A stretch of 64,000 bases of DNA from Erodium maritimum. Lineage: Eukaryota; Streptophyta; Magnoliopsida; Geraniales; Geraniaceae. The position numbers and the translations under genes are program-made. A model generated the notes under the pieces. The model made no database searches and had not been told where the DNA came from. It was given only the letters and a program-made list of their open reading frames with translations. The stretch spans positions 56,405,675-56,469,674 of the forward strand of contig OY997594.1 of NCBI GenBank assembly GCA_963921825.1, in the 5' to 3' direction. The first letter of the stretch is position 1. Each line of letters begins with the position of its first letter. Positions 10,970-22,919 of the stretch are shown piece after piece.

Positions 10970-12558
10970 CAACCTCAAATGATTGCAACTTCGACAACAG
11001 TACACCTGACTCTCCTTTTTGCTCACTATATGATGGATCATCCACAATTTTTTCTAAAACTCCAACTACAGAAGAGAACATAGTAACTAGTCAAATTAGC
11101 GTACCATAATATGACCCCCAACGTGTATCAGTGGGCCGCACTAAAGAAGTTTGTTGATTTAGTCCCTGTCCACTTACACGTTCACCGCTTTCAACGGCTC
11201 GATTAGTTGATGCAACTTGTATATCTTGAAGAATGTCAGATCGTTTCGGTGATGCACAAACAATATTCACCACACTTCCAACCAGCCAAAAAAGTGAAGC
11301 GAGTTTACTATGATGCTTAGCCACATGTACAAGTGCTAATTGAAGTTGATGAGCAAAACAATGAACGTAAAAAAACACATGGATTTTCCTTCAGAATAAG
11401 AGTTTTAAGGCCACTCAACTTACCTTGCATATTGCTAGCTCCATCATATCCTTGCCCTCGAAACCTTGATATGCTCAAGTTGTGTCTAGAAAATAACTTG
11501 TCAATTGCCTCTTTTAGTGAAACGGCAGTGGTGCTACTAACATGCTCAATACCCATAAAGCGTTCGATTACTTTTCCTCTTTTGTCCACATAACGAAAAA
11601 CAACTGCCATTTGTTCCTTCACGGAAACGTCGTGAGATTCATCTACTAGAATTGAAAATAATGAATCTCCAAGATCATTAACAATAGCATTGATCGTTAA
11701 ACTAGCTGCTGCATGTACTATATCTTTTTGAACATTAGGACATGTTAATTTGAGATTTTTATCAGCATTCTGCAATGTTACACCTCTTATTTCATCGTTG
11801 TGATCAGCAAGGAATTGTAAGAGTTCAAGAAAGTTACCTCGATTTTTTGATTCTTCTGTTTCATCGTGACCACGAAACGAAAGACCTTGTCTTAGAAGAA
11901 ACCGAATACAGTCTACTGAAGCAGTCAATCGAGTACGATACTCATCACGAGCTTGGTCTGTTCTCCTCAATATTATATTCTCAATATTTTGCTTCTGATT
12001 CCTCAAAGCTTCCATATCTCTGAAAGCTTGATTGTGAGCACTATCATGACCTCCAACATGACCTTGCAAAAGTTCACTCCTCTTCCAATTAGAAAATCCT
12101 TTCCCAACTAATGATTCTCCACCTGATTGCTTTCCAACACATGGTCTAAAAAGATAGCAACACAAACAATAAGCAGCGTCGTTTGATATGCCATACTCTA
12201 GCCAGTTCGGGTACTTCTTAAACCAATCTCGGTTGAACTTCCTTGCTTTATTTCCATGTTGTGTTAATGGAAAATCATGTTGATGTGGTTGACAGGGACC
12301 CCTTTGTATATATTCTCTTCGTACTTGATCTCTAATATTAGGATGATAATCTAGAATAAACGGTCTTTTTCCCGGATCTGTTTCAAGACTTCCATAATTG
12401 AAATCTAAACTTGTTGGCACTGCTTTCTCACTTTTATCAGAAAGACTGTCATCTAATCTTGCAGATTTCTTCTTCTTCTCGTCAGAATTGATGGATTCAG
12501 ATTTTATTTTGAAATAATCCTCTATGAGCATAGTGATTTGGTAGAGAACTAAACTCAA
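10970..12558 (-). pseudogene. hAT transposase, N-terminal and catalytic part
   Basis: A 413-codon ORF (12558-11317) contains a TTF-type zinc finger region (WLEYGISNDAAYCLCCYLF), a DUF4371 region (LSFRGHDETEES) and the RNase-H-fold core (SILVDESHDVSVKEQMAVV, then GQGYDGASNMQG). A frameshift in a T-rich run near 11365 moves the frame to 11378-11091 (HCFAHQLQLALVH, then RPTDTRWGSYYGTL). A stop follows that, after which coding continues to the Copia insertion. The protein would cut and rejoin the element ends, but this copy is dead. It resembles plant genes often annotated as TTF-type or MYM-type zinc finger proteins. Confidence 0.9.
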
Positions 12559-12938
12559 GACTTAAATTTATGTATTCTCCAACTCTAAACAATGCCTTAT
12601 ATAAGAATAAAGTTTTCCTAAACTAATTAGAATTGAGAAAAAAAATACAAAGCAATTAAGTAACATAATAAAAAGAATATAAAAAACAACACTCTTAATA
12701 TTTCCTAAAAGTAATACACGGCTAAAACCTTCTCACTATATTCTCTAATTAATAATTTCAATTAGGAGTTATATTTAAAAAAAATTACAAAACAGTTTAG
12801 GAAACATACGGTTGCTGTTTGAATTAGGAAATAAAAAAAATCTATTTTTCAGGGTGGGCACAAATCCACCGTAACTGATTTTTTTTATAAAAAAATTAGG
12901 ACATGATTAACACTAATTAGTGAGATGAGGAAAAGTGA

Positions 12939-12958
12939 GGTGGGGCACGTGCCCCACC
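12939..12958. repeat. 20-bp perfect palindrome in the hAT subterminal region
   Basis: GGTGGGGCACGTGCCCCACC, 25 bp inside the right terminus of the hAT element. It contains a CACGTG G-box core. The left end has only a degraded half (GTGGGGGGCACC). Confidence 0.9.
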
Positions 12959-12983
12959 TGGGTCCACTACGAATCCACCTCTG

Positions 12984-14220
12984 CCTAGAGAAACATAATA
13001 CAAGAAACAAAGACATCGACAAACCTAAAAAGAAACTAGTTCTGAAAACTAGATTTTTCCACCATGAAACCCAGAAAAAACTGGTCTAAACACCCAATTT
13101 GTCAAGCTTTAAGCCCAAGAAGTTCTACAGCATCCTACAACCCGAAGCCCCTCTTCCTTCTCCTATAAGGGATCGACATCCACTCGCTTGTCCAAAAAAA
13201 CCCAATTCCAGATATGTAACACAGTTCTTTCAATTGTTGGTGGACAGCACCACAACACGGCAGAGACATGACCCGCTACTTACTACTTAAACAATCATTT
13301 ATCTAGGCCCAAAGCCACATGCTTTCGTCGGTGGCCAACACCGAACCGACGATTCCGACCACAAAAGTGGTCAGGAGCACATGGAAAACAATTGAAGAGT
13401 AGAGACGCAGAACGGGAGAAGAAAACCAAGCATAGAAGAATAGAGGAAAAACCATACATGATAGCGACCTCGGGAGCCAAAGAGAAGGGCTGGAGTCTCG
13501 ATCTAAAGGCGGAGCCACTGAGGAAGATGGTCGACCCACCAGCGACGACATCAAACGAGCACCATGTCGATCCTTTGAGAGGAAACGCGTCCCATTTCCG
13601 GTGCTAAAAAGGCTCATCGGAATCTGAAGAGCCAGCGAACTCCTTCACCACACCGAAGGGAATCGCAACCAAAGCGCCCAGAAAAGACCAGACCAGCGAA
13701 AAACCTCTTAGGGGAGAGGTAAATCGACTTACGCCCAGACCTGGCACTTCACGGAGGTGGTAGATCTGAACCAAAGGAGCCCAAATCTACAAAGGGGAAG
13801 AGGCGCTCGAAGCCTTCACCACTACGAACCACAAGATGCCCAACCAAGATCCGCGTCGATCCTCTTCAAAACCGACGAAGAAACGACTTCCCACGTCCGG
13901 ATCTGAGCAACGCGTTGCCGACGAGTGAGAGAGCAACAAGCCCTTAGTTCATCGAAGGAAGGAAGAGGAGAGGAAGACAAGGAGAAAACGGGAAAGAAAG
14001 ATTGTGAATCAGAAGCGATCAGAAGGGGCGAGGGGGTTAGGAAGAGACAAAATAGCGGATCTAAGAGAAAAATAGCATATCCAAGATCAGGAAGAAGAGG
14101 AGAAGACGATGGCACCACTGACGACTTCCCAAACGACCAGGATCGCTTGAAAAGTCGCCGGCAGCAACTAAGATTTCAAAATTTGAGACAAGAGAGTGGA
14201 GAGCTTTTTGAGCTATAAAT
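12984..14220 (-). other. Unidentified block, transcript-like on the - strand
   Basis: GC-richer than its surroundings. Read on the - strand it has a TATA-like TATTTATA near 14215, then a pyrimidine-rich leader and several short ORFs with no recognised domain. I see no poly(A) tail, terminal repeats or TSD. It could be a degraded LINE leader, the relic of a gene, or a noncoding transcription unit. Confidence 0.3.
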
Positions 14221-14964
14221 ACTAGTGTGTTTGATTTATGGGTGTAATGTTGGTAATTTGTGTAGCAGTTGATAATAGGATTAGGAATCTTAGGAAATGA
14301 TGTGAATGTCACGCGTCTATGTAATGTGATGATAATGTACAGAAATGGGGGAACAAGAGAAGAAGGCATAATGGTACCACCCTATTAATTGCATCTCATC
14401 ACAATTCACTTATGCTGTCGTAACCACACCTACAATTACATATAAGTATTGTATTACCGCATATCCCCGCCCGATGGCATTTCCGTAATTAAAATGCTAT
14501 TGAATCAACGGCTCACCCGAACCCCATCATAGTCATATTCAATCAGGCCCTTTGTAGTAGTAGGTCCCCACACCAAACCCCCTCCCCCTCTCGGCTCTCT
14601 TGCCAATCTATAAAACAAACAAGTCTCTATCGGGTTGCACCTTGGCATTACTGTGAAACGGCATCAGGAGATGCAACCCCAGTTCCAAATACTTATTAAA
14701 GATATTGACTCTAAATAATTACAAAATTATCAAATAGCATATGACTAACTGACTATGGCCGTTGTAAATAAACTAATTTGCTCGACATTCTCTCGGTGTA
14801 CAACTTCAATTTTCTAAATATTCTTTTTAGTGAACTCATTTTCCAAGCAAAATCCGATCGCCTCCTCTTTTTCAAGGTTTCACATAGTAAACTTCTCTTG
14901 CTAGTGATTCCTGATTGTCTCCTCTGTTTTGACTAAAACTCAAGCTCTTCTTGAGTATGGAGAT
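14221..14964. other. Spacer
   Basis: No gene recognised. A CCAAT/TATAAAA-like pair near 14600 resembles a plant promoter but nothing coding follows it. Confidence 0.5.
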
Positions 14965-15707
14965 CTGCAGGTGCTAGTCCGATCTGGAGGAGCATCATGA
15001 AGGCCCAGGACCTTATCAAAGGAGGCTTACGTAGGAGAATTGGTTCGGGGGAGGATACGTGGGTGCCAAGAGACCCGTAGATTTTGTCCCCCTCAGGTGT
15101 ATTGGAGACCGTGCCGCTCAGGTTGAGGGGTGGCGGGTGAGCCGGTTATTGCAATCAGGAAGGAGAGTATGGAATGTTGATCTTATTTCTTCCATATTTG
15201 AGAAAAGAGAGGCGGGGGGAATTTGTAGGATCCAGCTCAGTTTGGGAGATAGTGTTGATTGCTGGTTTTCGAGAAATGCAAGAGATGGTCGGTACTCGGT
15301 ACGACACGTATACAGGGAGCTTAAGGCAGAAAAAGGTTGTTGGGTGGCGAATGGAGGAGATCCAGTTTGGGGACAGATTTGGAAGCTAAAAAATCCTCCA
15401 AAGGTTCAACGTTTCCTATGGAGAGGTGCTTCCAACTATTTACCGGTTGCGGTGGTCTTAAGAGAGCGGAGAGTAGACATAGCTCCGGGTTGTGGTTTTT
15501 GTGGCGAGGAGGAGTCGGGGGTCCATACCTTATTTAGATGCCCGAGGGCGATGGAGGTATGGAGTAGAACACTAGAGGTTTTGATTGGAGATGGAGACTC
15601 GGTGAAGGAGGTGCTGAGATCTAGTTGGATGGGGATGAATAAGGATCAGGCGGCCCTTATGGGTGTTCTCTGTTGGGAGTTATGGAGAGCTAGAAATGAG
15701 CAGGTAT
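14965..15707 (+). pseudogene. LINE ORF2 C-terminal remnant (zf-RVT domain)
   Basis: The translation carries the LINE post-RT region: a frame starting WRSIMKARDLIKGGLRRRIG and, after a frameshift near 15075, VPLRCIGDRAAQVEGWRV. The reverse transcriptase zinc-binding domain follows (VWGQIWKLKNPPKVQRFLW, then CGFCGEEESGVHTLFRCPRA), and last LCWELWRARNEQVL. The reverse transcriptase itself is missing upstream. The fragment is cut at 15708 by a Gypsy LTR. Confidence 0.85.
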
Positions 15708-16635
15708 TGTCACGCCCCAAATCCGGTTTTGACCAGACTCGAGACGTGAACTCAGAAAATAATAAAAGTGAATTTTAAACACAAATCAACTACAAGTGTA
15801 AAGTTTCAAAATAACAATTCCAATAAATAAAGCATGAGTCAACCACTCAATCTGAACTATTTAAAACATAGTTTAGTAAGACAAAAGAGTACGTCTCTAA
15901 CATAAACATCACCCGGACCCTCCACTAGCTCCCGAGCCCTGAAACGTCCTCTAAGCCTATTCAGCAATGAAACCTGTAAAAACATTAAACACGAAGGGGG
16001 TGAGCTTACGCTCAGTAGGAACAAGTACTAAAGTAAAAAGGACCCCCGCTTTTCCAACAAAAGTCCCAATTAGTATGATTAAACAAAAGACACCAACAGT
16101 AAAGAGCAACAAGAATTACAACACTTAATAACAACGTGACTCCTGGAGATTAACAGGGGAAAACAGCTTAGTGAATCAATAAACAGGAAATCGAGGGAGA
16201 GGCAGTTTAGTCTTTAATAGAAACAACTAAAGAACACACAGGTACGGGAATACAAATGATTTAAACCACAAGACTTCAATCCACACACAAACCAACACAT
16301 CGTATCGGAATGCCCCTCGGTCGTGATGGGACACATATCATCAGTACTCTCGGAAATGTTCCCACAAGGAACACATATCGTCGGGGCTCCCGGAAATGTC
16401 TCCAAAGGGACACAGATCATCGGGGTGGAACAAGATATCCTCCCGGAAACATCCCCGAAGGGACACATATCATCGGGGTGAAACAAGTCTCTCTGGAACA
16501 CGTAGCATCAGAATAAGACCACAAATAACACGAATACCGGAATGCTCATCGGTCTTCCCGGAATTCCCATCGGGGTAAGCACAATACCGTCGGTCTAGGT
16601 ACTACCCCACACCGGCATACCCCCTTGGTGTATGT

Positions 16636-16850
16636 ACCATACCAGAACACAAACCATCGGTATAAGTACTACCCCACACCAGCATACTCACTCGGTGTAG
16701 GTACCATACCGGAACACAAACCATCGGTCTATGTACTACCCCACACCGGCATACTCCCTCGGTGTAGGTACCTTACCGGAACACAAACCATCGGTCTAGG
16801 TACTACCCCACACCGGCATACTCCCCCGATGTAGGTACCATACCGGAACA
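16636..16850. repeat. 67-bp tandem repeat in the Gypsy LTR
   Basis: Unit starts at 16636, 16703, 16770 and 16837; each begins ACC(A/T)TACC(A/G)GAACACAA. Shorter diverged units extend left to about 16320. The same motif recurs inverted in other LTRs here (26440-26760, 42440-42580). Confidence 0.9.
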
Positions 16851-17714
16851 CAACTCCTCTTGGAACACACAACAAGAGAATAACACGCATCACAAGTCAT
16901 AGTTCAACCACAACTTAGCAAACCCAACAATCTTACCACAACAAATCACATAGAACTCATACCATCAATCACGCTTACCGGCATAACTTACCAACCACGT
17001 TTCATCGGTCTATCACTCACCCGATCATACCTCGAAGCCCAAACACATCACATTCAAGCATTCATTCAATTAATCACGACACAGATCAACCATTCACATT
17101 ATAATCATCACAATTCATCTAGTTAATTATGACTCTTATATTAACCTAAAGACAAAGCATGCATCGATACTAAGGATGAACAATCATCAATAAATACATT
17201 CAACAAGCAGTCCTAAGGCTCGACATGGCCATTCTACCAGCACGACAATTTTCCCAAAGTATTGAAAGCGATTAAACTAGTGAATCACATCCTATATGAA
17301 TACTAGACTCTTCTAGTTATTAATATAATTGAAAGCGACTATTCTAGTGAATCACATCCTATATGCAAACTAGGACCTTTCCGGTTATTAATTATCCTAT
17401 AGGCATACTATTAGCATCCTTTAAATTAAGAGTGAGGTTTAGTACTTTTCCCTACCTTGAATTCTCCAACGCTTAGTACTCCTATCTGCTGACGTCCGGG
17501 CTAGCTTCCTCCTCGTCTTCTCACGTGGTTCCCAAGGCTTCCTCCTTCGTCGAGCTTGAGTCCAAGGTCTTGGATCACAGTTAACACCAAAATTAAAGGC
17601 TAAACAAGGAGGTTTAAGAGGCAAGCATCTAAGTTTAAACCCCTCAAGCTAACGGTTCAAAAGACAAGATCGAAATAGACGAAAACACCCAAAAAGGACC
17701 CAAAATAGGTCTAC

Positions 17715-17790
17715 CACGGATCGGGTCACGGATCCGTGAGACCACCCGTCACGGATGACGTCACGGATCCGTGACGGGTCTGGGCAGACT
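17715..17790. repeat. Palindromic CACGGATCCGTG cluster with TGACGTCA core
   Basis: Successive copies of TCACGGATCCGTGA and CCCGTCACGG, with one TGACGTCA octamer near 17757. A related cluster lies at 41575-41755. Confidence 0.85.
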
Positions 17791-18671
17791 CGCCCTTCTT
17801 CTTCCTCCAGCACCCCTTTTCACGAAAAACAGTCCAAAACTCCATTTTTATCAATCTCAAACCTCCAAAACAGCTCTAAAACCTTCCCTAACTCAATACC
17901 CTTCATGGGCCTTAATCAAAACTCCACAAATCCAAATCAAAACCATCATCTACTTCCTTTTTATCTTCAAAAATCATCATCCAATGTCATCTTCCCAAAA
18001 CCCAACCATTTTCATGTTCTTCCTTCTAAACCCATAAATCAAAAATCAAGGAAAACGAAATTAGATGAAGGATTTACCTTGGGAGTGGAATGGGGATGAA
18101 GAAGATGATGTTTTGGAGAGTTTTTGGGAAGCAAACAACCTCAAGACTCCATTTTTGCACCTTTCTTCACCTTCAAGCTTCAAAGTTCCTTCTTCTCTCC
18201 CTCTCTCTCTCTCTAATTTCGGCCAGCACACAAAATGAGGAGAAAAGTGCTCCCAATTGCTTTAAAAACATAGTTTGATGAAAGTCCAATAATGTCCTTA
18301 GGTCCAATCCTTCAAATTTGGCTTTTGTGAGGGTAAATGGGTCATTGAAGACCCATTTCTTCTCCTCCAAGCCACTAAGGACATGTGTCCTAGTGGGGAC
18401 CACTTAGCCCTTAGGAGAAAATCCAGAATTTCCAATTTGATTAGGATTTGTCGATAAAAAGTTCTCGTTTGACCACAAATTGACTTTTCCAATATTACAG
18501 TCAAATTAAAGGGAATGGCCCAACTAAGCTAACCGTGATGACGCCTAAGCTTTTTGGGTCCCGGGAAGGTCTCGAACGACTCCCTGAGTCCTCGGTTGAC
18601 TAATCCGGCCGAAAGTCAAACTTTCCAAAAATCACTGGTTCAACCGGGATCGACCGGGGGCGGTTCTTACA

Positions 18672-20900
18672 ATCTACCCCCCTTAAAAGAATTCTGTCCT
18701 CGAAATTTAAAATAAAAGTACTTCAAAGGTCGAACAGGCGGTGGTACTTCGCGCAAGCCTCATCCTCGCGCTCCCAGGTCGACTCGGCTCCGTGGTGCTT
18801 CCACTGCACTCGTACCAGCGGGATAGTCTTACCACATAAGACCTTCTCCCGCGTATCCAAAATCCTGATTGGCTGCTACTCATACGAAACATCATCTGCT
18901 ACCTCGATGTCCGTCCACTCGATAACGTGGGAGGGGTCCGCAGTATACTTCCGCAGTTGGGAAACGTGGAAGACGTTATACACGTTCCCAAGCTGTGATG
19001 GCAAGCAAGGTGGTAAGCTACGACTCCAACTCTGCCCAAGACCTCAAAAGGTTCGATAAACCGCGGGGCCAACTTGCCTCCGCCGCGGTTGAACTACGAG
19101 AGTCCCTTCTTTGGGCTCGCCTTCAGAAACACGTGACCACCAACTATAAAGTCAAGAGGTCGACGTCGTCTATCTGTGTAACTCTTCTGTAGACTCTGCG
19201 CGGTCTTTAACCGCTCTTGGATCAACGCGACCTTCACTTAACCTTACCCCACTTGATCACGCTAGCTACCTAAACGCCATACTTGGCGGTGAAAAACAGC
19301 CTTACTCAACAGTTCACAATTTCACCATGGAACAATTCATACCATACCTCAAATAATCACCGAGTAAATACAACAAATCGATGAACACCCAAACACTATG
19401 GAATACCAGGTAACGGTCTAGATATCCTATACCGGAATTCTACATCGGTATAAATATCGTACCGCCACAGACAACATCGGTCTAGATACCCTATACCGGA
19501 ATTCTCCGTCGGTATAGGTATCACACCGGAACACACGACATCGGTCTAGACATCCCATACCGGAATCCCCCGTCGGTACATGTATCATGCCGGAACACTC
19601 CGAAATTCGAACAAAGTTAGAACCACTCGCAGACGTAACTTCTCAATTTCCTCCTTAGTAACCGTTACAGTGACAAATCACACTGGAACTCGAACACGGT
19701 CATGCCACGACCAACCACTAACAAATATACAAGAAAGTATTACATAAAAGCATTCATCAAGACAATGAATCTCATAAACACTGCAAGGTTTGGAACAACC
19801 GCACAATTTACCACATCTAGTGGAAAGGTAGGCGCACCACCACAAGGAATAATAACACAAGTCAGACGTTATCACATCCACACTCGACAAGGTAACACAC
19901 AACTGCGATCGAACAAGAAGGTATTCAACCCGTGATATTGCACTTACCGCCGACACTTGCTCACATACTATCAATCGAACCAATCACAAGTCGTATCATC
20001 CAAGTCACCACACCAAGGAGCACTCTGTAAGCGTTGAAATCTCAAGGATTTGAACGGTTTTAGGGTATTTTGCGCGCATCTCAACCTTGTGCTTCCACGA
20101 TGGCCCTGCTCGGTTCCTTCAATCGTCTCTCAAACAACTCGGGACCAACAATGGTCAACTCTTAACTCCCCTTGTGCCCTGCATGGGCAATTGACCCGAC
20201 CTACCATACAATGCTTATATCGGTGTCATCATGTTACTAGCCTGAAAGCTTTATGGTAGTCGTACCCGGCTAACTGTTTTCCTCGCGGGACGCTGGCGTT
20301 CGCCCTTCCCTTGCTGACAAAGATACGTCTTGATACTCGGTTCTCGTTCTCCGCATTCTGCTCCGCTGGGAAGGTCGTCTGATGTTGTTGTATCTCTCGA
20401 TGCTACCCGTCTGCACCGTGCGGCGCGAATGATGTGACTCTCGTAATATGTCTTCTCCCCTGCTACGCAGCATGAACTCTCTCCTCGATCCGTTACCTGC
20501 TCACGATCTTCGGTGTCGCCGCTGTTGACCATCTTCTTCTAAAACTCTATCGCGTCGGCACTGAGTATCAGTTCTTCATCGTGATTCGGTCTAACTTCCG
20601 GTGGTCTTCATGCCTCCTCAGCGCTCCGTTCCTCTCCTTCTTGAAGCGTGCTGCTTTCTTCACGGCGATGCGCTCGGACAAGCCCCCCTTCTCTCTGGCT
20701 CTTCGGATTGACGTTTCGGTTCGGTCAACTCTGTTGGCGCGAATATGCAAGGTCCAAGGATGTCGGCGTCGGGTCTGGTCTCCGGTCAATTCCGAGTCCG
20801 ACCTAGTGAGCTGGAGGCAATCCAGACCAAGGCAGTTCGTACTCCACGGACGCGGACACTACTGAGGACGTCAATCCAGAAGGAGAGATAACGAGGCATA
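18672..20900 (-). pseudogene. Decayed Gypsy pol remnant with an LTR-derived segment inside
   Basis: Read on the - strand, 19236-18672 matches the end of Gypsy pol (compare 40180-40625): the RLKTAQSLQKSYTDRRRR region and the integrase tail, with many stops. About 20530-20220 matches the integrase zinc-binding region (ILRESHHSRR, then a Cys-containing segment ending CQQGKGERQRPA). Between them, roughly 19280-20100, lies LTR-like sequence with a 64-bp repeat. Gag, protease and most reverse transcriptase are missing and no right-hand LTR is seen. The right limit is approximate. Confidence 0.65.
19414..19605. repeat. 64-bp tandem repeat, three units
   Basis: Units start at 19414, 19478 and 19542, each beginning CGGTCTAGA. 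They resemble the 67-bp LTR minisatellite, so this stretch is probably an LTR fragment. Confidence 0.88.
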
Positions 20901-21720
20901 TTGGACTGTTTCGCGGGTCGTTATGAACTGCCTCGGGACTCTCGGGGTGTCACTGAGGAGACACACCCCGGTCTTCATGAATCAGAACCCTTTTGATTCT
21001 CAATATCCTCCTTTCCCTGACATATTGTTTGGTCGATTGTTACGACACAACAAATTTGGTTAAATCGAGACGAGGAATGTCTCATGGATGTATACCGTCA
21101 AATACATTTAGAATAGGGAACCACCCCCTAATCTTTTCTTGGTCTACACCGAAATTTTAGCAATAAGACCAATGTTTCGACTATCACCAAAACTATACTC
21201 ATCCTTTTAATTTCTTTTCCTACTGCATTAACAAAATTACTTCCGTTGGCTAAAAAATATGATACATCTTCCTGGGGATCTTCCAATACTACGTTAAAGG
21301 TTAATGGCAATCAAGTAAAGCGATTTACTTAAATATTATGATTAGCAAGTAGCAACCGAATGGTAATAAGAAGGGATTTCATTTCTTTGGTACAAGATTT
21401 TAATGTGTAGGTTGAATATCATATATATAAATATGAATCATTCAGGTTTGATGTTTTTTTTTCTACAGGGGAAGGTAATGGGAGACATGGAGTGTTTGAC
21501 TTGGACCATCCTTTTCTACTCACACGCTCGCACCCGGAAAGAGGTGCAATCTAGCTAATAATATCCCAACTCATCACTTCCTTTTCTCATTCTCTCTCCC
21601 TTCCTCCAACTCATCTTCTCCGCTTTTTCATTTTTTACTACCATTACTACTCTTTCGCTTCTCTCTTCTCTGTCTTTCATACGCACACTTGCTAGCTCAC
21701 CTCAAGCTCAAGCTCCGGCG
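20901..21720. other. Spacer and upstream region of the EPFL gene
   Basis: No coding recognised up to the EPFL start. The last 150 bases are pyrimidine-rich, as in many plant 5' leaders. An ATATATAAATAT stretch near 21425 is the only TATA-like sequence and is about 300 bp from the ATG. Confidence 0.45.
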
Positions 21721-21893
21721 ATGGGCGTACTGCGCCTCCGCCATCACAACCACCGGCCTCCATCAAGCAACGCCGTCCGAGCCGCCGCGGCCACCATCCT
21801 CCTACTGCTCCTACTCGAGACGGCTGCTTCAGCCATGTCCCTCACCCAGCTCTTCGGTAAGTAAAACCAAAACCAAAACCAATTAGCTGTGCC

Positions 21894-21964
<71 letters not shown>

Positions 21965-22187
21965 GATGTTGAAATTGTGGTGGTGAGCAGGTGGTCGGAG
22001 GATATTAGGGGGAGTGCAGAAGAGGCAGGGACCGGGATCGTCGCCGCCGTCGTGCAGATCCAAGTGCGGGAGGTGCTCGCCGTGCAAGGCCGTGCACGTG
22101 CCTATTCAGCCCGGGATGAGCATGCCGCTGGAGTACTATCCGGAGGCCTGGCGCTGCAAGTGTGGCAACAAGCTCTACATGCCCTGA
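21721..22187 (+). CDS. EPIDERMAL PATTERNING FACTOR-like secreted peptide (EPFL4/5/6 type)
   Basis: Two exons: 21721-21856 (45 codons plus 1 base) and 21991-22187, with GT-AG borders, giving a 110-residue precursor. Residues about 20-38 form a signal peptide (poly-Leu core, then ETAASA). A propeptide with the basic site RRILGG follows. The mature C-terminus has six cysteines: CRSKCGRCSPCK, a loop with VHVPIQPGMSMPLEYYP, and WRCKCGNKLYMP. This matches the EPFL4/5/6 (CHALLAH) subgroup. From family knowledge, these peptides are apoplastic ligands of ERECTA receptor kinases that control stem growth and stomatal patterning. The start is the first ATG ahead of the signal peptide. Half of the 134-base intron is an AT microsatellite. 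No lesion is seen; the gene is GC-rich unlike its surroundings. I cannot tell EPFL4, 5 and 6 apart. Confidence 0.94.
21896..21961. repeat. (TA)n microsatellite in the EPFL intron
   Basis: About 33 TA units, ending 29 bases before the exon 2 acceptor, so it occupies the normal branch-point region. Confidence 0.95.
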
Positions 22188-22919
22188 CCATCGTCGAGTA
22201 CAGTAATTAATTCAAAAATCAAATTAAGAGTAGGGTCTTGTTAGTTAATTAATCACTCCCTCCCTCCATCCATCAATCAGTCACTCAATCATCTTTTTTT
22301 GATTTTAGGGAAAAGAAGAGCAAAAATATGTGTAAATCCCGATCTGGGTATTGTTTTTATTTCTATTTCAATATATATACACTACCTCTACTGGCTACTG
22401 GCTACTGGCTACTGCTGTTTCCTATTCCTACACTACTCAACTGTGTATGTATCAATGTATATAATTAATCAAAATCCTTGGGAATGTAAGTTTAGTATTA
22501 CCTTAAACAAGTATTTAAAAGTGGTTTTGGTGTGTAATAATTAGTAGTCAGCGGTTGTGGCGCTGGATGTCTGAACAGTAAAACCTGGACAGCAACAGTG
22601 GCTGAGGCTGAGAGAGAAAATGTGCAGAGGAGGAGAAGGATAGCAGCAGCTGGTACACTTGCAGAAGATCTTTTACATTTATTACATCGACCACGACTCT
22701 TTTCTCCTTTTTTCAATTTCAACTCATATTAATTAATTAAGAATCCTTGATTATTTCCTTTTTTGCTCAAATTTATTCAAGTTTTGTGGATTTAGGTTTA
22801 AGCACACTCATAACCTTGTTGGCACTCCTCTCAATATAAGGAACTCAAAATCAAATATGTAGATAACAATCAATTTTGCTTGTTTTTTATAGAAAGAAAA
22901 CTAGACTTAAATAATAGAC
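22188..22919. other. EPFL 3' UTR and spacer
   Basis: AT-rich with no coding recognised. The EPFL 3' UTR should occupy the first few hundred bases. Confidence 0.45.

Larger units (their letters stand above)
3745..12983 (-). mobile_element. hAT DNA transposon (TTF/DUF4371 type), split by a nested Copia element
   Basis: The left end begins CAGTGGCGGATTTAG. The right end, read inward on the - strand, begins CAGAGGTGGATTCGTAG. Both match the CAG-GG-GGAT termini typical of plant hAT elements. The flanks carry an 8-bp target duplication with one mismatch: CCTATAGA at 3737-3744 and CCTAGAGA at 12984-12991. Without the inserted Copia element (4708-10964) and its 5-bp TSD, the element is about 2.98 kb, a normal size for an autonomous hAT. 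The transposase reads leftward and is broken, so the copy is inactive. Confidence 0.9.
15708..18671 (-). repeat. Gypsy (Del/Tekay-type) 3' LTR, 2.96 kb
   Basis: The left end is TGTCACGCCCCAAATCCGG and the right end is CGGTTCTTACA; on the - strand the LTR therefore starts TGTAAGAACCG and ends GGGGCGTGACA. It is followed at 18672 by the inverted polypurine tract (ATCTACCCCCCTTAAAAGAA), which marks it as the 3' LTR of a minus-strand element. It contains a 67-bp tandem repeat and a cluster of CACGGATCCGTG palindromes. It cuts a LINE remnant on its left. Confidence 0.88.

Noticed and set aside
14595..14625. CCAAT and TATAAAA as a gene promoter
   Set aside because: No coding sequence follows before the LINE remnant.
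16636..16850. Possible CRISPR-like array
   Set aside because: Units are directly adjacent with no unique spacers, in a plant LTR; this is a minisatellite.
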